Source of the DNA: Zafaria ginkgonis
GTDB taxonomy: Bacteria > Actinomycetota > Actinomycetes > Actinomycetales > Micrococcaceae
Assembly (NCBI RefSeq): GCF_039540195.1
Contig: NZ_BAABEO010000024.1
Location: forward strand, 95,578-159,577
Direction: 5' to 3'
Length of the DNA stretch: 64,000 nucleotides
This document shows positions 33,255-41,035 of this stretch, in pieces. A program made the translations under genes and the position numbers. Positions within the stretch are counted from its first letter, which is position 1. Each line of letters starts with the position of its first letter. The notes beneath the pieces are model-generated. The model saw nothing but the letters and a program-made list of their open reading frames with translations. It searched no databases and was not told the DNA's origin.

Positions 33255-33475
33255 CAGCGGACCCAGCCTCTCTTGTTGTACTTCTGGTGGACTGCCTGCT
33301 TGCTGACTTCCAGGGCCTCGGCGATCGCCTGCCAGGACCAGCCCTGTTCGCGGGCGTTGGCCACTTGGATCGCTTCCAGGCGCTCCAGGAGTCGCCGGAG
33401 CGCCAAAACCGCACGCAAACCGACCCGTGGGTCGGGGTTTCCCGCCTCGTCGGCTAGTTTCGTTGCCTCGCTCAT
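33254..33475 (-). CDS. Small HTH DNA-binding protein, partner of ClpC-N-domain protein
   Basis: A 73-residue protein. After a helical, charged N-terminal half (RAVLALRRLLERLEAIQVAN) comes a helix-turn-helix, QGWSWQAIAEALEVSKQAVHQKY, which ends the protein with NKRGWVR. The ATG at 33475 is preferred to an in-frame start at 33511, which would lie inside the operator region. It overlaps the downstream Clp-domain gene by one base. Two identical-pattern dyads directly upstream suggest autorepression. The arrangement looks like a sensor switch in which the Clp-domain protein modulates the HTH protein; that is inference. Confidence 0.8.
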   Translation of the reverse strand: MSEATKLADEAGNPDPRVGLRAVLALRRLLERLEAIQVANAREQGWSWQAIAEALEVSKQAVHQKYNKRGWVR

Positions 33476-33478
33476 GCC

Positions 33479-33494
33479 GTCAATCTTGGTTGAC
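33479..33494. promoter_or_regulatory. Operator copy 1 of HTH/Clp-domain operon
   Basis: GTCAATCTTGGTTGAC, a perfect GTCAA-N6-TTGAC dyad, begins 4 bp upstream of the HTH ATG. The same pattern recurs at 33507. Confidence 0.65.
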
Positions 33495-33506
33495 GATAGT
33501 CGCCTT

Positions 33507-33522
33507 GTCAATCAAAGTTGAC
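33507..33522. promoter_or_regulatory. Operator copy 2 of HTH/Clp-domain operon
   Basis: GTCAATCAAAGTTGAC, the same GTCAA-N6-TTGAC dyad, centred 28 bp from copy 1. Both probably bind the 73-residue HTH protein and overlap the promoter. Confidence 0.65.
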
Positions 33523-33552
33523 GCAGGGGTTTCTGGCGCCCCAGCGGAACGA

Positions 33553-33590
33553 CGACGGCGGGAGGGCACCCGGGTGCCCTCCCGCCGTCG
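33553..33590. repeat. Intergenic palindromic repeat, family A copy 3
   Basis: A perfect 38-bp palindrome: arms CGACGGCGGGAGGGCACCC and its exact complement. Same flank CAGCGGAACGA as copy 1. It separates the HTH promoter from the 3-prime end of the monooxygenase-domain operon. Confidence 0.8.
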
Positions 33591-33617
33591 TGCGGTGGGA
33601 AGCAGGGGATTGGCGTT

Positions 33618-33914
33618 TCAGTCCGCCAGCGTGAACGTGGAGATAGTGCGGGATTCGAGCAGGGGGATGATGCCCCCGGCGCCTATCTCGCGGAAGTGCT
33701 CGCTGTCCCGGTGGGCCTGGAAATCCTCTTCGCGGCGGTATCTCTCGAGGATGACGATCTGCCGATCGTCGGCGACGCCGCGGAAGAATTCGTAGGAGAG
33801 GTTGCCTTCCTCCGTCCTTGTGGCGGCGGCCAAGGCGAACAGCTTCTCGAGGACTTCGCCGGTCCGGCCATCCTGCGTGCGGTAACGGGCGATGACGTTG
33901 AAACTTGGGTTCAT
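33618..33914 (-). CDS. Antibiotic biosynthesis monooxygenase (ABM) domain protein
   Basis: A 98-residue single ABM domain: MNPSFNVIARYRTQDGRTGEVLEKL at the start (split over 25 residues), EEGNLSYEFFRGV, VILERYRREEDFQAHRDSEHF and a final beta strand. Such small dimeric proteins include cofactor-free monooxygenases, heme-degrading enzymes and members of unknown role. The ATG at 33914 overlaps the stop of the preceding gene by 4 bp; the longer frame upstream is rejected. It is the last gene of the leftward unit headed by the hydroxyisobutyrate-dehydrogenase-like gene. Confidence 0.8.
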   Translation of the reverse strand: MNPSFNVIARYRTQDGRTGEVLEKLFALAAATRTEEGNLSYEFFRGVADDRQIVILERYRREEDFQAHRDSEHFREIGAGGIIPLLESRTISTFTLAD

Positions 33915-34414
33915 GGTTGTCCTGGTCGTGAGGATTGCGCCACGGCTGGAAGCCCGGCGGGGAATGAGGGAGTATCCGCAAGGGCGGATGGAGAGATCAG
34001 CCGGATCTTCCCCGCTCCGCATAGGAATTCATCCTTTTCGTCCTGGCATTCCACCCGCACCGGTCTAGGGTCCGTGGTGAGAAATGCGCGGATGGCGAGC
34101 CCGGCGGCCGCCTCGGCACGCGAGTGGGTGAGTGAGGGGAGGCCGCGGGATTCCGCGAGGACGGCCAGCGGGAAGCTGCCCTTGTCGATGTAGTCCAGAG
34201 TGGAGAGCAGATGGGGCGCGGATTGCATGGCGCCCGTGGGCTTGCGGACGGTGTAACCGCGGCCGTTCAGGGCAGCGTGCACTCTGGCGCTTAAGGGCAG
34301 CAGCCAGCCGGTGAGAAAATGGGCGCACGAGACGCGCGCCTGGCGCGTCCCGAGGAAGTGCCGTTCCCAGTCAGCCTCGCCCAGCGGAACTCCGGACCCG
34401 CAGGCTCCGCACAC
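33911..34414 (-). CDS. Protein of unknown function with N-terminal Cys pair
   Basis: A 167-residue protein I do not recognise. It starts (GTG 34414) with a C-x2-C pair in VCGACGSGVP and has further Cys and His residues at VSCAHF, suggesting a small metal-binding finger near the N-terminus. The middle contains SRAEAAAGLAIRAFLTTD and the C-terminus is Pro/Ser rich. The start is uncertain; a longer frame reaches 34534 inside the upstream gene. Gaps are 2 bp upstream and a 4-bp overlap downstream, so it belongs to the dehydrogenase-ABM operon. Confidence 0.6.
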   Translation of the reverse strand: MCGACGSGVPLGEADWERHFLGTRQARVSCAHFLTGWLLPLSARVHAALNGRGYTVRKPTGAMQSAPHLLSTLDYIDKGSFPLAVLAESRGLPSLTHSRAEAAAGLAIRAFLTTDPRPVRVECQDEKDEFLCGAGKIRLISPSALADTPSFPAGLPAVAQSSRPGQP

Positions 34415-34416
34415 GG

Positions 34417-35370
34417 CTACGGCTCCGTCGTTGACTCGTCGGACAGGACGACGCCTGCATTGTGCTCGATCCATTTCGTCACGGCGGTGTGGTCGAGCAT
34501 CCGGTCGTCGAGTTCGCGGCGGGCTTCCTGCCACAGCTGGACCGTGCTGCGGACGATGGAGGGTTCCCCGTGGTTCTCGGGAAGGATCTCGGCGGCGATG
34601 CCCAGGTCCTTGACCATGAGGTCCATGGCGAAGCCGGAGTTGAAGGCCCGGGACAGGATGAACTTCGCGAACTTCACCTGGGTGGCTTGGTTCGAGCCAG
34701 TGGAGTTGTTGAGGATGTCGAGCATGGTCTCCGGCCTCAGTCCGTACTTGGCGCCCGCTGCCATTACTTCCGCGGCAGCGGCGAGCCCCGTGGCCGAAAG
34801 CAGGTTGTTCAGCGCCTTCATGGCGTGGCCGGCGCCGTGGCCGCCGGCGTGGAAGATCTTCGATCCGAGCAGCTTGAGGACCGGCAGGGCCGCCGCGAAG
34901 TCGTTGTCCTGCCCGCCGGCCATGATGGCCAGTTCCCCCGTGATTGCCTTGGCGCGGCCTCCCGAAACGGGGGCGTCGATGAACCGGATCCCTTGGGCCG
35001 CGGCAATTTCGGCCAGTTTGCGGGTGCTGTCGGGGTGGGAGGAGCTCATGTCGATGACGAGCGAGCCCGGCTTGAGGGATTCGAGGAGCCCTTGCTCTAG
35101 CAGGAGCGACTCGACCACGGCGCTGCTGGGGAGCATGAGGACCACGGCATCCTGTTCGGCGGCGGCAACCACCGGGTCGGGGACCGCCACGGCTCCCAGA
35201 TTCTCGGCAACCTCCGCGCGCCGGTCTTCGGAGAGGTCGTAGACGCTCAGCTGGGCGCCGCCCTTGCTGAGGTTCGCGGCCATGGGCTCGCCCATGGCGC
35301 CCAAGCCGATGAACAGGATGCTCTTCGGCTCTGCGGGGATCTCAGTGGTCAATGTCTTCTCCTGGTTCAT
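34417..35370 (-). CDS. 3-hydroxyisobutyrate dehydrogenase family (beta-hydroxyacid dehydrogenase)
   Basis: A 317-residue NAD(P)-dependent beta-hydroxyacid dehydrogenase. It has the Rossmann start ILFIGLGAMGEPMAANLSKGG (positions 18-38, first part quoted by pattern GLGAMG), the substrate signature DAPVSGGRAKAITGELAIMAG and the catalytic lysine region GHAMKALNNLLSATG. Members act on 3-hydroxyisobutyrate, tartronate semialdehyde, glyoxylate or related acids. ATG 35370 is chosen; the frame remains open upstream through the LacI operator and is non-coding there. A core operator lies about 70-80 bp before the start, so it belongs to the LacI regulon. Confidence 0.85.
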   Translation of the reverse strand: MNQEKTLTTEIPAEPKSILFIGLGAMGEPMAANLSKGGAQLSVYDLSEDRRAEVAENLGAVAVPDPVVAAAEQDAVVLMLPSSAVVESLLLEQGLLESLKPGSLVIDMSSSHPDSTRKLAEIAAAQGIRFIDAPVSGGRAKAITGELAIMAGGQDNDFAAALPVLKLLGSKIFHAGGHGAGHAMKALNNLLSATGLAAAAEVMAAGAKYGLRPETMLDILNNSTGSNQATQVKFAKFILSRAFNSGFAMDLMVKDLGIAAEILPENHGEPSIVRSTVQLWQEARRELDDRMLDHTAVTKWIEHNAGVVLSDESTTEP

Positions 35371-35439
35371 GAAAGGCCGGAATTGGCGTGGCGGGCGGCC
35401 CCGAGGAGTTCCCGCCTTGCTTTCCACAGTAGAGCAAAA

Positions 35440-35451
35440 CAACCGATTGCG
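35440..35451. promoter_or_regulatory. LacI-type operator 1
   Basis: CAACCGATTGCG, the shared core of five sites in this region. It is upstream of the leftward dehydrogenase operon. Sites 1-5 are all centred on the CCGAT/ATCGG dyad typical of LacI proteins. Confidence 0.7.
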
Positions 35452-35550
35452 TAAGGGTTTCGATCCGCCCTTTAACGTAACGGCTATGTAAATTACCCGG
35501 ATTTTCGCCCCGCTGCGTTGACGCGAGCCGGTCGAGGGTGCAACAGTTAG

Positions 35551-35562
35551 GCAACCGATTGC
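35551..35562. promoter_or_regulatory. LacI-type operator 2
   Basis: GCAACCGATTGC, 69 bp before the ATG of the CMD-imidase operon. A TTGACG sequence at 35518-35523 could be the -35 box, placing the site near the promoter core. Confidence 0.72.
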
Positions 35563-35630
35563 ATAGATGGTGTGGATCACATGGTCGCGTTCAGCGCATC
35601 ACACCTGTTTTAGTGAAAAGGAAAGAACCA

Positions 35631-36041
35631 ATGGCAGTTTCCGCCCAGGAGTACGTCGATGCGATGGTCGCCAAGCGTGGCTACGTGCTCGACTACCACA
35701 AGATCATGGCCAAGCACGACTTCGACGTCCTCCAGGCGGCCAACGGGCTTGTCTCGGCGGCGTACCTCGATCAGCGCACCCTGGACCGCAAGACCAAGGA
35801 GCTGATCTTCATCGTCAGCCTCACCGTCATGCGCGCCTCCAAGGGCCACATCCAGAGCCACATCCGCGTGGCGCTCGACCTCGGCGTGACGCCCACGGAA
35901 ATCCTCGAGGCGATCGAGATCTCGCTTCCCGAAGCGGGCATCGTTGCTTTCCAGACCGGCTTCGACGCCTGGCGCGAAGTCGTCGGCGCCGAGGGTATCG
36001 AGCCGACCGTCCAGGCGCATTCCGGCGGGTCCGGCGCCTAA
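35631..36041 (+). CDS. Carboxymuconolactone decarboxylase (CMD) family protein, paralogue 2
   Basis: A 136-residue protein closely matching the gene at 28252 over nearly its whole length (shared RGYVLDYHK, MAKHDF, VLQAANGLV, SHIRVALDLG and PTEILEAIEISLPEAG). It also lacks the AhpD cysteine pair. GAAAGGAAAGAACC precedes the ATG. It heads a four-gene operon with an MFS carrier, an imide-hydrolase-like enzyme and an asparaginase-like amidase, under a LacI-type operator. The paralogy suggests that both clusters act on related compounds. Confidence 0.86.
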   Translation: MAVSAQEYVDAMVAKRGYVLDYHKIMAKHDFDVLQAANGLVSAAYLDQRTLDRKTKELIFIVSLTVMRASKGHIQSHIRVALDLGVTPTEILEAIEISLPEAGIVAFQTGFDAWREVVGAEGIEPTVQAHSGGSGA

Positions 36042-36062
36042 GAACATGCCCAGGTGATTCCA

Positions 36063-37430
36063 GTGAACAACCCATTGCCCGCACCCCGGCGTTTCACCGT
36101 CAGGGAAACCCGCATCGCCACGGTCATCGCGTTCTTCGCGTGGGCGGTCGCGGTCTATGACTTCATCATGTTCGGCACGCTCCTTCCGGTCATCAAGGAG
36201 GACTTTGGATGGAGCGAAAGCCAGGCGCTGTTCGTCCACACGCTCACCACCCTGGGCGGGGCCATCGTGGTCTTCGTGCTCGGTCCCCTGGTGGACCGGT
36301 TCGGACGGCGCCGCGGCATGATGCTGACCGTGGCCGGCACCGCGGTTTCCTCCGGGCTCACCGCGTTGGCGACCAACATCGCCGCCATGGTGGGCATCCG
36401 CTCGATCAGCGGCCTGGGCTTGGCGGAGCAGTCGGTCAACGCCACCTACCTCAACGAGGTCTATGAGCTGACCGAGGACGAGAAGGCCCGCCGCAACAAG
36501 GGCTTCTTCTACTCCTTCGTCCAGTCCGGGTGGCCGGTCGGCGCGCTGATCGCCTCCGCCTTCGTGTCCATCGTCGCGGGCATCTTCGGGGCGAACGAGT
36601 GGCGGTTGACGTTCCTGCTGGCCACCATCCCGGGTCTGCTGATCCTGTGGATCCGGCGCTCTCTGCGGGAATCGCCCCAGTTCGAGGCGACCAAGGAGAT
36701 CCGCCGGCTGAAGGAAGCCGGACAGGCCGAGCAGGCCGAACTCCTCGCGCGGCAGTTTGGCATCGACACGTCCGTGGGCGCTCCGCTCAAGGCGATCTTC
36801 ACCGGCCGCCGGCTGCGCAACACCCTGGTGCTGGGCGGCGCGTTCTTCCTCAACTGGTTTGCCGTCCAGAGCTTCAGCGTCCTGGCGACCACCGTCCTGA
36901 CGTCCGCCAAGGGCCTCGAGTTCAGCGTCGTCACCCCGCTGCTGGTGATCGCGAACCTGGTCGGCGCCGCCGGGTACCTGTTCTTCGGATGGGCCGGCGA
37001 CCGCTGGGGCCGGCGCAACCTGATCGGGCTGGGATGGATCGCCGCCTCGGGCCTCTTCGCCGCGCTGCTGCTCATCGACATGCCCGTTCCGATGACGGTG
37101 GTCATCTATTCCCTGGGTCTGTTCTGCCTCCTGGGCCCGGCGGCTGCCCTGTTCTTCTACATCGCCGAATGCTACGACGCGGCCTGCCGCGCCACCGGGG
37201 GAACGTTCATCCTGGCGGTCAGCCAGCCCGGCGCGGTCCTGGCAGGCTTCCTGCTCTCCGGGTTGATCGCCGCCGGCCTGGACATCAACATCAGCTTCAC
37301 CCTGGTCGGCGTCCTGGGATGCTTGGCCTCGGGGCTGCTGGTCTTCGCCGCGCACTCCATCAAGGAGCCTGAAGCGAAGCACTCCCTCCACCATCCCCAC
37401 AAACCGCACTCAGAACTGGAGAACCAGTAA
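36063..37430 (+). CDS. MFS transporter (aromatic/organic acid type), paralogue 1
   Basis: A 455-residue major facilitator with 12 membrane segments. Hallmarks are VAVYDFIMFGTLLP in helix 1, DRFGRRRGMM in loop 2-3 and GLGLAEQSVNATYLNEVYE near residue 115. The C-terminal tail is histidine rich (HHPHKPH). GTG 36063 has AGGTG 6 bp before it; GTG 36054 is the alternative. The stop TAA overlaps the ATG of the next gene. It is a clear paralogue of the carrier at 41036. It should import the substrate of the LacI-controlled pathway. Confidence 0.86.
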   Translation: MNNPLPAPRRFTVRETRIATVIAFFAWAVAVYDFIMFGTLLPVIKEDFGWSESQALFVHTLTTLGGAIVVFVLGPLVDRFGRRRGMMLTVAGTAVSSGLTALATNIAAMVGIRSISGLGLAEQSVNATYLNEVYELTEDEKARRNKGFFYSFVQSGWPVGALIASAFVSIVAGIFGANEWRLTFLLATIPGLLILWIRRSLRESPQFEATKEIRRLKEAGQAEQAELLARQFGIDTSVGAPLKAIFTGRRLRNTLVLGGAFFLNWFAVQSFSVLATTVLTSAKGLEFSVVTPLLVIANLVGAAGYLFFGWAGDRWGRRNLIGLGWIAASGLFAALLLIDMPVPMTVVIYSLGLFCLLGPAAALFFYIAECYDAACRATGGTFILAVSQPGAVLAGFLLSGLIAAGLDINISFTLVGVLGCLASGLLVFAAHSIKEPEAKHSLHHPHKPHSELENQ

Positions 37431-38344
37431 TGGCAAAGGAAATCAAGGTCACTTTCGGCTCCGACATCGACGCCGTCGCCGGTTGGCTCGGATCCTACGG
37501 CGGCGAGGACTCCCCGCACGACATCCAGCGCGGCATGTTCGCCGGCGAGGTCGGCGTGCCCCGGCTGCTGAATCTCTTCAAGAAGTACGACATCAAGATG
37601 ACCTGGTTCATCCCCGGCCACAGCGCAGAGACCTTCCCCCACATGGTCGAGCGCATCGCCGAAGCCGGCCACGAAATCGGCGGCCACGGCTACACCCACG
37701 AGAACGCCGTCGAAATGAGCGCCGAGCAGGAACGCGACGTCATCTTCCGCTCCACCGAGATCCTCGAGAAAATGACCGGCGAACGCCCGGTCGGCTACAT
37801 CACCCCCTGGTGGGAGATGTCCGCACGGACCGCGGCCACGCTGATCGAAGCCGGATACGAGTACGACAAGTCCCAAGGCCTGCACGACTTCCAGCCCTTC
37901 TACGCGCGGGTCGAGGATTCCTGGACCAAGATCGACTATTCGAAGCCGGCCGAAACCTGGATGAAGCCGCTTGAGCGCGGGCGTGAGATCGACCTGGTCG
38001 AGCTCGGCGGCACCTGGGAGGTTGATGACCTGCCCCCCATGATGTTCAACAAGCACAGCCCCAACAGCTACGGCTTCACCAACCCGCGCGACATCGAGGA
38101 CATGTGGCGCGACCAGTTCGATTGGGTGTATGAGAACTACGACTACGCCGTGTTCCCGTTCACCATTCACCCGGACGTGTCCGGCCGACCGCATGTGCTC
38201 AAGATGCTGGAGCGTCTGATCAAGCACATGGCTCCTCTGCCTGGTGTGAGTTTCGAGCCGAGCCGCGACATCGCCCGCGACTTCCGCAAGCGGTTCCCCT
38301 TCGAGAGCAATCCCAAGTACCCCTTCGACCGCGACCTCGGCTAG
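37430..38344 (+). CDS. Polysaccharide-deacetylase-fold hydrolase, PgdA/cyclic-imide-hydrolase-like
   Basis: A 304-residue cytoplasmic NodB-fold protein without signal peptide. It strongly resembles the Helicobacter PgdA/bacterial imidase/PuuE branch: start MAKEIKVTFGSDIDAVAGWL, then GGEDSPHDIQRGMFAGE, metal-type D12/D14 with H86 and H90 in GGHGYTHENA, and the late FPFTIHPDVSGRPHVLKMLE. Enzymes of this branch hydrolyse cyclic imides or allantoin, while secreted deacetylases carry export signals. With an amidase-type neighbour, ring opening of a cyclic imide or similar lactam is the best inference. It is coupled to the MFS gene by a TAATG overlap. Confidence 0.85.
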   Translation: MAKEIKVTFGSDIDAVAGWLGSYGGEDSPHDIQRGMFAGEVGVPRLLNLFKKYDIKMTWFIPGHSAETFPHMVERIAEAGHEIGGHGYTHENAVEMSAEQERDVIFRSTEILEKMTGERPVGYITPWWEMSARTAATLIEAGYEYDKSQGLHDFQPFYARVEDSWTKIDYSKPAETWMKPLERGREIDLVELGGTWEVDDLPPMMFNKHSPNSYGFTNPRDIEDMWRDQFDWVYENYDYAVFPFTIHPDVSGRPHVLKMLERLIKHMAPLPGVSFEPSRDIARDFRKRFPFESNPKYPFDRDLG

Positions 38345-38407
38345 CCCCCTGGGGCGTCCGGAGCGGTCCGGACGCCCCGCCCATTTTTCCAAGAGGACGA
38401 AGCTCCA

Positions 38408-39454
38408 ATGCACTCTGGCACACGACACAGAATCGACGTATTTTCCCTCGGCGGGACCATCACCTCGCTGCCGCTCGAGTCCGGCGGCGGCCCCGTGGGC
38501 CCCACGCTCAGCGGCCGGGAAGTACTCAGCACGCTCGCACGGGACGCCGCGGTCGACTTCGTATTCCACGAACTCGACCCCAAGCCATCGAACTGGCTGG
38601 CCATTGAGGACGTGCTCGCGCTTTCCGCGATGGTCGAGACGGCTGCCGGTGCCGGGTCTGCCGGGGCGCTTGTGATCCAAGGGACCGACACCATGGAGGA
38701 AACCGGCTTCCTGCTGGAGCTCAGCTGTTCGGCGGCCGTTCCGATCGCCGTCACCGGGGCGATGCGGGGCCCGTCCGAGCTGAGCGCCGACGGCCAGGCC
38801 AACTTGGCGTCCGCCATCGGCTATCTGGTCCAGGCCGAAGCCGCGACGCGGGTGGTGGTCATGAACGACGAAATCCACCCGGCCCGCTTCGTCCGCAAGG
38901 ACCATACGACGCGTGTGGACTCCTTCGCCTCCGGCCCCCAGGGGCCGGAAGGCCTTTGGGTGGAGGAGCGGTTCGTCGAGTACCGCACGCCCCTGCCGAA
39001 GCCGGAGGGCTTGGACCTGGCCAGCGCCCCCGAACGGAAGGTCCTGCTCATCAAGGCGGCCCTTGGGGACACCCTCGACTGGCTGGTCCCGATCCTGGAC
39101 CGGTTTCAGGGCATCGTGGTGGAGGCGATGGGTGGGGGGCACCTGCACAGGGATGCGACGCGTGTGCTCGTGGAGGCCTGCGCTCGGGTTCCCGTCGTCG
39201 TAACGAGCCGGTGCCATGGCGGCCCGCTGCTGCGGCAGACCTACGGGTACGAGGGCTCCGAGGTCCACCTCCTGAAGGCAGGCATCCACCTTGCTGCGCT
39301 TGATTCCCTCAAGGCGCGCCTGGCGCTCTCACTCGTCCCCGCGGAACTCCCGGCGGCAGCGGCGCTCGAACGGTTTGCCCGGATCGAATCGGCCCTGGGC
39401 CTCCGGCCTGGCAGCGGCACGTCGGCCTCCAAAGGCCTGGCCCCCGCGACCTGA
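38408..39454 (+). CDS. Asparaginase-family amidohydrolase
   Basis: A 348-residue cytoplasmic protein of the bacterial asparaginase/glutaminase family. The first catalytic threonine is T17 in VFSLGGTITS; the second motif is QGTDTMEETGF with T93-D94; VTGAMRGPSELSADG and the lysine in RFVRKDHTTR follow. There is no signal peptide. It could be an L-asparaginase, but next to an imide-hydrolase-like gene it may act as the half-amidase that converts a dicarboxylic monoamide to the diacid and ammonia. A 63-bp gap precedes it, with AAGAGGACG as ribosome site. Confidence 0.84.
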   Translation: MHSGTRHRIDVFSLGGTITSLPLESGGGPVGPTLSGREVLSTLARDAAVDFVFHELDPKPSNWLAIEDVLALSAMVETAAGAGSAGALVIQGTDTMEETGFLLELSCSAAVPIAVTGAMRGPSELSADGQANLASAIGYLVQAEAATRVVVMNDEIHPARFVRKDHTTRVDSFASGPQGPEGLWVEERFVEYRTPLPKPEGLDLASAPERKVLLIKAALGDTLDWLVPILDRFQGIVVEAMGGGHLHRDATRVLVEACARVPVVVTSRCHGGPLLRQTYGYEGSEVHLLKAGIHLAALDSLKARLALSLVPAELPAAAALERFARIESALGLRPGSGTSASKGLAPAT

Positions 39455-39455
39455 G

Positions 39456-39507
39456 ACCACAACGGCAACTGCCCCCGCCGGCCGGCGGGGGCAGTTGCCG
39501 TTGTGGT
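39456..39507. terminator. Perfect 52-bp palindromic bidirectional terminator
   Basis: Arms of 26 bp, exact reverse complements with no unpaired loop, from ACCACAACGGCAACTGCCCC to GGGGCAGTTGCCGTTGTGGT. It begins 1 bp after the asparaginase-like stop and lies before the convergent lacI-type gene. Confidence 0.8.
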
Positions 39508-39586
39508 CCGCCAGGAATCGGCGCCGTCCTTGCCCGGCAGGAAAACCGCGAATCGTCGCCTTCGTGGGCCGTGCCGGCGGCGTGCC

Positions 39587-40654
39587 TCAGGCTGGGGCTG
39601 CCTGCGACCGCAAGGGATCCCCGGGGTCGCTTGGCGTCCAGGCGTCGTTCCTCGCCATGGTCGACAAACGCGCCTTCAGCTGGGGCTCGAGCAGCTCGGC
39701 CACCGGTTCTCCGCCCGCGATGATGTCCAGGAGTACCTCCGCGCCGCGTTCGCCCATCCGGAAGATCGGAGAGCTGACCGAGGTCAGCGGCAGCGGGAGG
39801 TATTGGGCCAGGGGGATGTCGTTGTAGCCGACCACGGCCAGGTCGACGCCGGGGGTTCGGCCCGCTTCACGGGCCGCTCCCATGGCGCCGATGGCTGCGA
39901 AGTCGTTGGTGGCGAAGATTCCGGTGACTTCCGGGTGGCGTGCCAGGAGTTCGCGCGCAGCGGCGAAGCCGCCTTCGGCGTCGTTTTGCGACTCGATCCG
40001 CACGCTCGGGTCCAGGCGGATGCCGGCCCGGGCGTAGTGCTGGGAAAACCCCAGTGATCGCTCGATGCCGGTGCTCGTGTAGCCCGGCCCGGCGAGGATG
40101 CCGACGTCCCGGTGTCCAAGCCCCAACAGATGTTCGGCCGCCAGTTCGCCGCCGCGGAGGTCGTCGGTGGTAACGCTGGGGTGGCCGTGCAGGCGCCGGT
40201 TGACCAGGACATAGGGGATCTGCCGCCGCTTCAGCGTGGCCACGACCTCGTCTCCATCGAGGCGCGCATCTCCGATGATGAGTCCATCCACGCGGCGCGC
40301 CAGGAGGCTCTCAAGCTGCTGCACGCGCACGGCCGGGTCGTCATCGGTGTTCGAGACGATCGTCGTGTAGCCGTGCTGGCGCGCTGTCTTGGTGGCGCCC
40401 TCGTAGACGGAGGCCAGAACGTAGTCGGTCACGCGCGGAACCAAGACCCCGATAACCCGGCTTTTCCCCGACCTGAGGGTCGCGGCGGCCGAATCCGGCA
40501 GGTACCCCATCTCTGCTGCGATGGCCCGGATGCGCTCCACTGTTGCTGCGCCGACCTGCTGTGGATTGCTGGTCAGCGCCCGTGAAACCGTGGATTTGTT
40601 GACCCCTGCCCGTTGCGCCACCTCGGCGAGGGTAACTGGCTGTCGCTTGATCAT
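39587..40654 (-). CDS. LacI family transcriptional regulator
   Basis: A 355-residue regulator with the LacI HTH (VTLAEVAQRAGVNKSTVSRAL, residues 6-26; hinge helix near SGKSRVIG) and a periplasmic-binding-protein-like ligand domain (GLGHRDVGILAGPGYTS, IFATNDFAAIGAM). The ATG at 40654 follows GAAAGGTGTCG; the upstream frame is not coding. Five copies of the GCAACCGATTGC dyad lie in the two divergent regions flanking its target operons, including its own promoter. Its ligand is probably the imported substrate or an early intermediate. Confidence 0.9.
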   Translation of the reverse strand: MIKRQPVTLAEVAQRAGVNKSTVSRALTSNPQQVGAATVERIRAIAAEMGYLPDSAAATLRSGKSRVIGVLVPRVTDYVLASVYEGATKTARQHGYTTIVSNTDDDPAVRVQQLESLLARRVDGLIIGDARLDGDEVVATLKRRQIPYVLVNRRLHGHPSVTTDDLRGGELAAEHLLGLGHRDVGILAGPGYTSTGIERSLGFSQHYARAGIRLDPSVRIESQNDAEGGFAAARELLARHPEVTGIFATNDFAAIGAMGAAREAGRTPGVDLAVVGYNDIPLAQYLPLPLTSVSSPIFRMGERGAEVLLDIIAGGEPVAELLEPQLKARLSTMARNDAWTPSDPGDPLRSQAAPA

Positions 40655-40786
40655 TCGACACCTTTCCGGCCGCCTGGGAAATTCCGGCGGCCCATCGCCA
40701 CGAGTAGGCACGTGCCGCTGGAAACGGCCCGATTGGCTCTACCGATCCTAGCCAACCGGAAATCCGGTCCCGCTACATTCATGAAA

Positions 40787-40800
40787 ACAACCGATTGCGT
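40787..40800. promoter_or_regulatory. LacI-type operator 3
   Basis: ACAACCGATTGCGT, 133 bp upstream of the lacI-type ATG, nearest site to that gene. Confidence 0.7.
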
Positions 40801-40898
40801 AAATGTTACCGGATGACGCCACATGTAAGAAGACCATTAATTGCCGGGAATATTTGGCCGCACCGTTGACTTGAGAGCAATGATGATGCGAAAGTTTA

Positions 40899-40912
40899 CG
40901 CAACCGATTGCG
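40899..40912. promoter_or_regulatory. LacI-type operator 4
   Basis: CGCAACCGATTGCG, the most symmetrical copy, 123 bp before the MFS GTG. Confidence 0.75.
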
Positions 40913-40952
40913 AAGAGAGGTGGATCACACCGTTCGGCGCTCTACTCGCCAT

Positions 40953-40966
40953 ACGCAATCGGTTGC
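40953..40966. promoter_or_regulatory. LacI-type operator 5 (inverted)
   Basis: ACGCAATCGGTTGC, the same core in opposite orientation, 70 bp before the MFS GTG. Confidence 0.72.
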
Positions 40967-41035
40967 TCCACTCCCTTCCCAATCTTTCGTGAACGGCCAT
41001 CGCACGACGGCCCTGTCCGGTTTCTAGGAGAAGCA

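Larger units (their letters stand above)
40655..41035. promoter_or_regulatory. Divergent lacI/MFS control region (381 bp)
   Basis: No gene is supported here. The region holds three of the five LacI-type operators, spaced 112 and 55 bp apart, an arrangement that could allow looping. The AT content is higher than in the surroundings. GTG 41036 with TAGGAG ends the leader of the rightward operon. Confidence 0.7.

Noticed and set aside
40841..41035. N-terminal extension of the MFS gene at 41036
   Set aside because: It would translate through two LacI operators and lacks a ribosome site; GTG 41036 has a good one and gives the paralogue's length.
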